Assembly (NCBI GenBank): GCA_030151725.1
Contig: JASLDD010000230.1
Span: forward strand, 1 to 9,753
Length of the DNA: 9,753 nucleotides
Direction of reading: 5' to 3'
Origin: Solirubrobacteraceae bacterium
Lineage (GTDB): Bacteria > Actinomycetota > Thermoleophilia > Solirubrobacterales > Solirubrobacteraceae
This document shows positions 5,153-9,753 of this stretch, in pieces (within the stretch, counting starts at the first letter, position 1; each line of letters opens with the position of its first letter). Both the position numbers and the translations under genes were made by a program. A model generated the notes under the pieces. That model saw only the letters and a program-made list of their open reading frames with translations. It did no database searches and was not told the origin of the DNA.

Positions 5153-6080
5153 CGTCACCCTCCTCGTCGGCCGCGAGGACGACCCGCACGCCGCCGCGGT
5201 CGCTGCTGCAGTCCGCGACCAAGGCGGGCAGCCGGTCGTTATCGACGCCCAACGACTCAGCGGGAGCGACATCGTCCTCGACGGCTCCCTGGCCCTCCTA
5301 GCGGACGAGGATGGCACCATCATCGACCTGCGCGGTGCCCGTGGCTGGCTGCGTCGCCTAGCCCCAGAGGGATGGCGCGATGGCGTTGCCCCAGAAGGCC
5401 ACGAGGCGGTCATACGCTCAGCGTGGGTGAGCACCCTCGTCACGATCGCGCGGCTCCCGCACCTGACGTGGCTCACGCCGCTGGACGCGCTCTTCGCCGC
5501 CGAGAACAAGCTCGCCCAACAAGCGGCATGCCGCGACCTCGGCATCGCAACCCCGCCGACGGTGCTCGTGACACGCTCGCATCGGATCCCGCCAGAGCTC
5601 GGCGAGTGGCTGGTCGTCAAGCCAATGGCGGCCGGACACTTTCGAGACGAGACAGGCGCCGGGCGTGTGGTCCACGCGACCGAGATGCGCCGGTCCGACG
5701 AGCGGCTTGAGCTACTCGCTGGCGCACCCTTTCTGGTCCAGCAGCGGATACGCGCGCGCACTCACCTCCGCGTGGTCACCGTCGACCGGCAAGCGTGGGT
5801 GTGCGAGCTCGACGCAACCGACCTGCCGCTGGACTGGCGGGCAAACGAAGACGCCCACGCATCCTTCACACCGTCCTCAAGGCCCGCGATCGCTTCCAAC
5901 GCACTCGAACTAGCTCAGCGCCTGGACGTCGGATACTCAAGCCAAGACTGGGTCATCGATGCCAGCGGAACCGCATCCTTTCTCGACTTGAACCCGGCAG
6001 GCCAATGGCTCTTTCTCCCGGCCGAAATCACACGACAGGCGACCAGCGCGATCGCTAGCTGGCTGCTGAGGGCACCGTGA
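5082..6080 (+). CDS. ATP-grasp ligase, RimK/MvdD-like (candidate graspetide macrocyclase)
   Basis: ATP-grasp enzymes activate a carboxylate as acyl phosphate; graspetide members link peptide side chains. Counting from GTG 5082 (332 aa): the pre-grasp strand SVTLLVGREDDPHAAAVAAA (24-43); TPLDALFAAENKLAQQAACR (132-151), as in graspetide ligases; LGIATPPTVLVT; WLVVKP with the ATP-binding Lys180; hinge PFLVQQRI (216-223); HLRVVTV; QDWVID (D289) and SFLDLNPAGQWLFLP (D302, N304) as metal and ATP ligands, with an N-P-x-G-Q-W ending typical of MvdC/D-type enzymes. The native start is uncertain: the first recognisable strand begins right after the precursor stop, and the only standard start is GTG 5082, giving a 71-nt overlap and an Arg/Ser-rich leader; an in-frame CTG lies at 5133. 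Translation is probably coupled to the precursor. Confidence 0.8.
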   Translation: MRPRSRRQRRPSTTTSRLSSPTASVTLLVGREDDPHAAAVAAAVRDQGGQPVVIDAQRLSGSDIVLDGSLALLADEDGTIIDLRGARGWLRRLAPEGWRDGVAPEGHEAVIRSAWVSTLVTIARLPHLTWLTPLDALFAAENKLAQQAACRDLGIATPPTVLVTRSHRIPPELGEWLVVKPMAAGHFRDETGAGRVVHATEMRRSDERLELLAGAPFLVQQRIRARTHLRVVTVDRQAWVCELDATDLPLDWRANEDAHASFTPSSRPAIASNALELAQRLDVGYSSQDWVIDASGTASFLDLNPAGQWLFLPAEITRQATSAIASWLLRAP

Positions 6081-6829
6081 GCTGGCGGACCGAGCAAGTC
6101 GTCTACGCACGACACGTCTGGGCGTTGTTCCGGGCAGGCAGCGGAGCGCCTGCACACCAGGCCGACCCGAATGAGGCCGGAGACATAGCTGACTGGTCAG
6201 ACAAGCAAGTCAATACGCTGATCGAAGAGGGCCGCCGCCAACTGGACCGCCAGAACGAAGACCTGGAGCGAGTCAGAGGCCGAGCCCAAGTCGCGCTCGC
6301 GATAGCGATCGCGCTCGGCGGCGCCGCGGGGGCGCTGCGGGCCACGGTCAGCTCCGCGGATCATTTTCTGCTCTGGGTCCTTTGGATCGCAGGGCTGCTG
6401 CTCGTCGGGTGGGCGATCCTCGGGGCGGCCGCGACGGCGGTAGTGCGAGCCGAAATGCAGATCATCCACGCTGGCGTACTCAGTCACTACAGCGGCGATA
6501 TCAACCGGCATCTCGCCGAGGACTATGCAGCGATCGCCGTCGATGGCGAGAACCAAGTCGCCACCCGCCTCACCAATCTCCGCATCGCAGTCGCCTATCT
6601 CCTAGTGGGGGCCACGGCAACACTGGGCGCTTGGCTCTGGGCCGGCGCAGCCCAAATGCCGAGTGCTAGCTCTCCGCCACCCCACGAACGGATAGCGCCC
6701 GGCGGCTCGTTCAGGCGGGGAACGCTACCGTTCCACGGGAGCCCGCCGACCCCGCCGAACGTCGCTCCACGCCCATGGCCTCAGGGGTCTCACCGGCGAA
6801 TGCGTCACGGGCCGCACGGTCGCGACTGA
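6077..6829 (+). CDS. Membrane protein of the graspetide-like operon (three predicted helices, coiled N-terminus)
   Basis: The GTG at 6077 overlaps the ligase stop as GTGA, a sign of translational coupling. The 250-aa product has a charged helical N-terminus (NTLIEEGRRQLDRQNEDLER, 46-65), a helix at about 69-86 (AQVALAIAIALGGAAGAL), a second at 97-120 (FLLWVLWIAGLLLVGWAILG), a polar section with HYSGDINRHLAEDYAAIAVD (137-156), and a third at about 168-190. The last 60 residues are Pro/His/Arg-rich and low in complexity. The helix and charged-linker layout recalls small SLATT-like or Pycsar-effector-like membrane proteins, but I cannot assign a family. It has no ABC transporter or protease motif. 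Context suggests immunity, export or effector function for the modified peptide. Confidence 0.7.
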   Translation: MSWRTEQVVYARHVWALFRAGSGAPAHQADPNEAGDIADWSDKQVNTLIEEGRRQLDRQNEDLERVRGRAQVALAIAIALGGAAGALRATVSSADHFLLWVLWIAGLLLVGWAILGAAATAVVRAEMQIIHAGVLSHYSGDINRHLAEDYAAIAVDGENQVATRLTNLRIAVAYLLVGATATLGAWLWAGAAQMPSASSPPPHERIAPGGSFRRGTLPFHGSPPTPPNVAPRPWPQGSHRRMRHGPHGRD

Positions 6830-6844
6830 CCGTCCCAGCAGTCC

Positions 6845-6863
6845 GGGACGAGATCCTCGTCCC
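6845..6863 (+). terminator. Hairpin after the graspetide-like operon
   Basis: GGGACGAG (6845-6852) and CTCGTCCC (6856-6863) form a perfect 8-bp stem with a 3-nt loop, 16 nt after the stop at 6829. There is no T-tract, which is common for GC-rich actinobacterial terminators. The rest of the gap to 7083 holds no gene that I can support. Confidence 0.5.
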
Positions 6864-7082
6864 TCCGCGTAAGCCAGATGCCGGGCTTGCCGCACACCTC
6901 GGCGAGCCGAAGCCCCCCGACAGCAACTGCTCCCAGCCCCGTGGCGCACAGCGCCAAGCCCGGACAGACTAGATGCACGGGTCCGAGCCGGGCCAAAACC
7001 GACCCTTCAACTCGTTGGCCGGTTTCGATGGCCCAGGGTCATCACCCACAGAAGCAACAACAGATCCAAAGGGAGATGACCG

Positions 7083-7598
7083 ATGAGCCAAAGACTGAAG
7101 ATCACGCTCTCCGACTCCGTGATGGCCGAGCTGCGAGGCATCGCCGCGCGCGACGGCGTCCCGATCGCTCGTATCGCCGCTGGGCGAGTAGGCCGCGCAG
7201 CGGCCGACACCAGAACCGGCGAGAGCCTCGTCCCACTGCCGGCACGCGTCGAAGACGACGACCAGCCTTCCGACGGGCAAGCTCCTTGGATCGAACCCGT
7301 TATGGGCGACGTGGAATGGCGTAAGTGGATGTGGGGCTCGATCGTCGCCCTGCATGGCCGCTACCCGCGCCAGCTCGCGTACCTTCAGAACGGCTGGTGG
7401 AACGACTCGTCCCACCTTGAGACACTCGGCGCGCTCGTGGTATGGCGTGATTGGATCGATACGGCGGTGGACGACCCGCGCCACGAGCTCGCCTTCCAGG
7501 CCCAACTCGTCGACTACAGCCAACAACTCCGCCAGCAGGGCGGCGGCGTCACGACCGCCTGGAAGCCCGGCGCACCCCCGTCCGAGTGGTCTACCTGA
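7083..7598 (+). CDS. Ribbon-helix-helix domain protein with a Trp-rich C-terminal domain
   Basis: The ATG at 7083 follows AAAGGGAG (7068-7074) at 8 nt, the clearest Shine-Dalgarno in the window. Residues 4-40 fit an Arc/CopG ribbon-helix-helix: strand RLKITLS, helix DSVMAELRGIAARDG, then PIARIAAGRVGRAAA. A charged linker (45-75) leads to a compact domain (76-152) with many Trp residues: WRKWMWGSIVALHGRYPRQL, NGWWNDSSHLETLGALVVWR and DWIDTAVDDPRHELAFQAQL, mostly helical. RHH proteins bind DNA as dimers, commonly as antitoxins, plasmid proteins or regulators. No toxin gene is adjacent on the same strand; the neighbour downstream is a convergent nuclease gene. I do not recognise the C-terminal domain. 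It might regulate the nearby operons. Confidence 0.65.
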   Translation: MSQRLKITLSDSVMAELRGIAARDGVPIARIAAGRVGRAAADTRTGESLVPLPARVEDDDQPSDGQAPWIEPVMGDVEWRKWMWGSIVALHGRYPRQLAYLQNGWWNDSSHLETLGALVVWRDWIDTAVDDPRHELAFQAQLVDYSQQLRQQGGGVTTAWKPGAPPSEWST

Positions 7599-7610
7599 CG
7601 GACGGCGTCA
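7596..7610. terminator. Small palindrome holding both convergent stop codons
   Basis: TGACG (7596-7600) and CGTCA (7606-7610) pair around a 5-nt loop. The TGA of the RHH gene and the reverse TCA of the nuclease gene are the two ends of the palindrome. It may act as a bidirectional terminator, but 5 bp is weak. Confidence 0.3.
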
Positions 7611-9140
7611 AGCCGCCAGCGACGCCAGCGCGCGCACGTAGTACCGATCGCGGAGCGCCGATCCGGTGGCGAGCAGGTCCCACGCATGTCCGCTCGCGAC
7701 CTGGCTCTCCCCTGCCCTGTCGTTGTGGTGCGGTGCGAGGACCTCGTCAGCCAGCGATTCGGTGAAATCGACATTAGGGTCGATGCGATTCGCACTGCCG
7801 GCCCGGGAATACTGGTCCGGCCCGTCGGCCAGGCGGAGCACTTGCGGGTGGATGCGCACAGCCTGGAGGTCGTTGTGGATATCGCCGTACAAATCCGAGA
7901 AACCAAGTGCGGCAGTGAGGTCAAGGAGCACCGGAGCCACGAGCGAGTCCAGGCGCCGTTCGACCTGCACGCTCTCAAACGGGCCTCCAATCAGATATTC
8001 GACCTCTTCGTCGGGACTCGCATCTTCGCGCGCCAAGCCGAGCTCGTCGCGCTCATACCGATCACACAACCACACGGTGCATCTCTTCAGATGAGTCTTC
8101 GCCGCGTCCTGGTCGACGGTTGCGAGCGCGAGGACGGCAGGAATGACACTGACGGCGTATTGATCGCTGATGGGATGCGCAACTCCGGGCTGTTTCTCGC
8201 AGAGCGTCACCAGCCACAGTGAGATTTCCTGTGATAGCTCTGGGTCCGACTCCTTCACCAGCAGCGCCAGCAGACCAAGGATCTCGGCGAGCCTTACGCA
8301 GCGGACGGGGTACGTGACCCATCCGCCGAACTCGACGTGATTGAGCAGCGGATGCTCGAGCAGCTCGTCGCCGCACTTCTCCCATAGCGCGCGGGCATAT
8401 GCCTCGAACAGCGACCTCGCCGCCGGTGCCGACGTGTCGTCCGGCAGGCTTGTCGCCCCCGAGGCCCACACCGCGCGCACAAGGCACAAAGCGAGATGAC
8501 AAGCCAGGTCGAGTCGATCAACACCTCGCAGCCTCTCGCTGACCAACGCCGCCTCGATCACCCCGAGCCCTGCCAGCCGGTCCGGTTCCCAAGCCATCCA
8601 CCGCCGAGAGAACACCTCCAGCTCTGGCATCGTCACCGACCGGGCCTCGGCAGCGCCCAGAATCGACATGAGCTGGCCGTCCATGGACCCGCTCAGCGCC
8701 GACTCGGGATCGCCCGCAAGCTGGCCGAGCAGGATGTCGCGATCCCACAACTCCAACTTGGGCTCGCCTCTCTCGTCGGCGCGCTTGTTGTAGTCGCCGT
8801 AAAGCTCCGGCGCGTTGCCGACGAGCCGGCCCGTCGTGACCAACACCGGGCGACGTGGTAAGTCCGTGTTGAACGCTCCGTGCCCGAGGTTGACGACGCG
8901 CAACTCGTCAAGCTGGCCGGTGAGCGCTCGCCATTCGGACTGCCCAATGTCGCCCGCCTTCGACTGGAAGCCCCACTGCTCGCCATCGCGCCGGGCGATC
9001 ACGTCCTTTCCGAACTCGCGCGCGCCGTGGACTAGACGCACGGACGTAAAACCGCGCACCCGCAGCAGAGCCATCAACGGCTCGTCAAAAGCCCGCTCCG
9101 AGACGGACTCAAGATAGGCGGCGACGGCGTCGCTTAGCAA
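7608..9140 (-). CDS. Mrr-like PD-(D/E)xK restriction endonuclease domain protein
   Basis: The TTG at 9140 was chosen because AAGGAG lies 4 nt upstream and no better start is near. The first 75 residues form a restriction-endonuclease-like core: SERAFDEPLMALLRVRGFTS (E20 region), VRLVHGAREFGKDVIARRDG with D46, and EQWGFQSKAGDIGQSEW with Q59-x-K61, the D and QxK pattern of Mrr-type nucleases. Then come PVLVTTGRLVGNAPELYGDY and ELWDRDILLGQLAG, as in Mrr-cat proteins, where the fold continues. The remaining 350 residues are mainly helical without a domain I know and may be a sensing module. It overlaps the upstream 197-aa gene by 32 nt, so the two are probably cotranslated. A role in degrading foreign DNA is likely; the trigger is unknown. 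Confidence 0.75.
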   Translation of the reverse strand: MLSDAVAAYLESVSERAFDEPLMALLRVRGFTSVRLVHGAREFGKDVIARRDGEQWGFQSKAGDIGQSEWRALTGQLDELRVVNLGHGAFNTDLPRRPVLVTTGRLVGNAPELYGDYNKRADERGEPKLELWDRDILLGQLAGDPESALSGSMDGQLMSILGAAEARSVTMPELEVFSRRWMAWEPDRLAGLGVIEAALVSERLRGVDRLDLACHLALCLVRAVWASGATSLPDDTSAPAARSLFEAYARALWEKCGDELLEHPLLNHVEFGGWVTYPVRCVRLAEILGLLALLVKESDPELSQEISLWLVTLCEKQPGVAHPISDQYAVSVIPAVLALATVDQDAAKTHLKRCTVWLCDRYERDELGLAREDASPDEEVEYLIGGPFESVQVERRLDSLVAPVLLDLTAALGFSDLYGDIHNDLQAVRIHPQVLRLADGPDQYSRAGSANRIDPNVDFTESLADEVLAPHHNDRAGESQVASGHAWDLLATGSALRDRYYVRALASLAA

Positions 9141-9702
9141 GCAACTCCTTCAGCTTGCGGGCTTTCAGCTCCTCGATCATCTTCTCCTGCTCGGGCGTCG
9201 GCTGTGGGAGCTTCGACGCCAAGTCGGGGTGCATAACTAGAGACGGTGTTGACAGCTCATCGTTCTCGTCCAGCGTCCATTCGATCTTGTCGAGCATCTC
9301 GTACACCATCTCGAAGGTGGGAGGACGCCCTCCCGCGTCAAAGGTGTTCCCGCTGGCAGTGGTGATCTTGTCGAGGTTCCCGTACAGCATCTTCGCGAGC
9401 TGCTCGGCGTATCCATCGGAGGCCTCGACGAGTTTCACTTGTAGTGCCTCGAAGTTCCCGTCGCGTACGTCCTCCGCTTTCACGCCCAGCTCGAATCCGA
9501 CGGGCTCCGCCGGAAGGTCAAGGGCCGTCTCGCCTCGCGTCTCCACGACGCTGGACACGGTGCTCGTCATCGGCACGACTTTGATCTGGCTGAGCACAGG
9601 GTCACTCGCCCTCGCGATGTCCTTCGTCACGTCCGAAATAACGCGGGCGCAGGCGAGGTCATAGTCGGCAAGAGCAAAGGGCATCCACCGATTGTCCCCC
9701 AC
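9109..9702 (-). CDS. Protein of unknown function, operon partner of the Mrr-like nuclease
   Basis: The GTG at 9702 gives 197 residues, with GGAAGG 10 nt upstream; an ATG at 9684 (residue 7) is also possible. I recognise no family. Residues 8-110 look alpha/beta (FALADYDLACARVISDVTKD, VSSVVETRGETALDLPAEPV, FEALQVKLVEASDGYAEQLA), followed by GGRPPTFEMVYEMLDKIEWT and LSTPSLVMHPDLASKL. The end is a highly charged helix finishing in five arginines (PEQEKMIEELKARKLKELLA then KRRRRRLS), which may bind nucleic acid. The layout of the middle and end faintly resembles small phage coat-like proteins; I would not rely on that. It overlaps the nuclease gene by 32 nt, suggesting fixed stoichiometry or a shared complex. 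Confidence 0.6.
   Translation of the reverse strand: MGDNRWMPFALADYDLACARVISDVTKDIARASDPVLSQIKVVPMTSTVSSVVETRGETALDLPAEPVGFELGVKAEDVRDGNFEALQVKLVEASDGYAEQLAKMLYGNLDKITTASGNTFDAGGRPPTFEMVYEMLDKIEWTLDENDELSTPSLVMHPDLASKLPQPTPEQEKMIEELKARKLKELLAKRRRRRLS
9145..9150 (-). promoter_or_regulatory. Shine-Dalgarno deciding the TTG start of the nuclease gene
   Basis: AAGGAG on the minus strand lies inside the upstream 197-aa gene, 4 nt before the TTG at 9140. It supports the unusual start codon and translational coupling of the two overlapping genes. Confidence 0.55.
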
Positions 9703-9753
9703 GCCTCGGCTACCTTCCGGCCGACCGATCTCCGGTGGGGCACCGGTACGCTG

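Noticed and set aside
5102..5761. 219-aa minus-strand open frame
   Set aside because: Antisense shadow of the ATP-grasp gene, Ser/Arg-rich throughout.
7686..8222. 178-aa plus-strand open frame
   Set aside because: Antisense to the C-terminal half of the Mrr-like protein; no domain seen.

Overview
The window is GC-rich (I estimate mid-60s percent), uses GTG and TTG starts, and has several TAnnnT boxes 6-7 nt before start codons, as in leaderless actinobacterial transcripts. Protein style (an RloB fragment, a SHOCT remnant, a 'WEH' toxin start next to an XRE regulator) suggests a high-GC actinobacterium, possibly Thermoleophilia/Solirubrobacterales. That is an inference; no rRNA, tRNA or housekeeping marker is present. 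It reads as an accessory region: a left half of broken or orphan conflict genes and a right half of intact operons.

Left part (1-3059). A 5'-truncated gene (3-929, +) joins an unassigned alpha/beta domain to a YbaK-type aminoacyl-tRNA editing domain. Next come a decayed SHOCT-domain remnant (1022-1191, -), an RloB-family protein lacking its N-terminal third (1393-1869, +), about 700 bp without a convincing gene, then the start of a toxin-like gene (2582, +) whose body is missing and which runs into an XRE regulator (2676-3059, +).

Middle (2785-4685, -). A two-gene minus-strand unit: a hypothetical gene carrying two compensating frameshifts (4131-4685), then a 425-aa PIN-like nuclease (2785-4062) whose 3' end overlaps the convergent XRE gene across a 7-bp palindrome.

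Right-centre (4769-6829, +). The most interesting part: a compact operon that looks like an undescribed graspetide (omega-ester RiPP) cluster. It contains a 127-aa precursor-like protein built of three 32-aa repeats rich in Thr/Ser and Asp/Glu, an ATP-grasp ligase read from inside the precursor's end, and a three-helix membrane protein starting on a GTGA overlap. A hairpin follows the last stop. The proposed sequence is precursor, then side-chain ester/amide macrocycles made by the ligase, with the membrane protein in export, immunity or effect.

Right end (7083-9702). A ribbon-helix-helix protein (+) converges on a minus-strand pair: a 197-aa protein of unknown function and, overlapping it by 32 nt, a 510-aa protein with an N-terminal Mrr/PD-(D/E)xK nuclease domain. 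The pair looks like a two-gene defence module.
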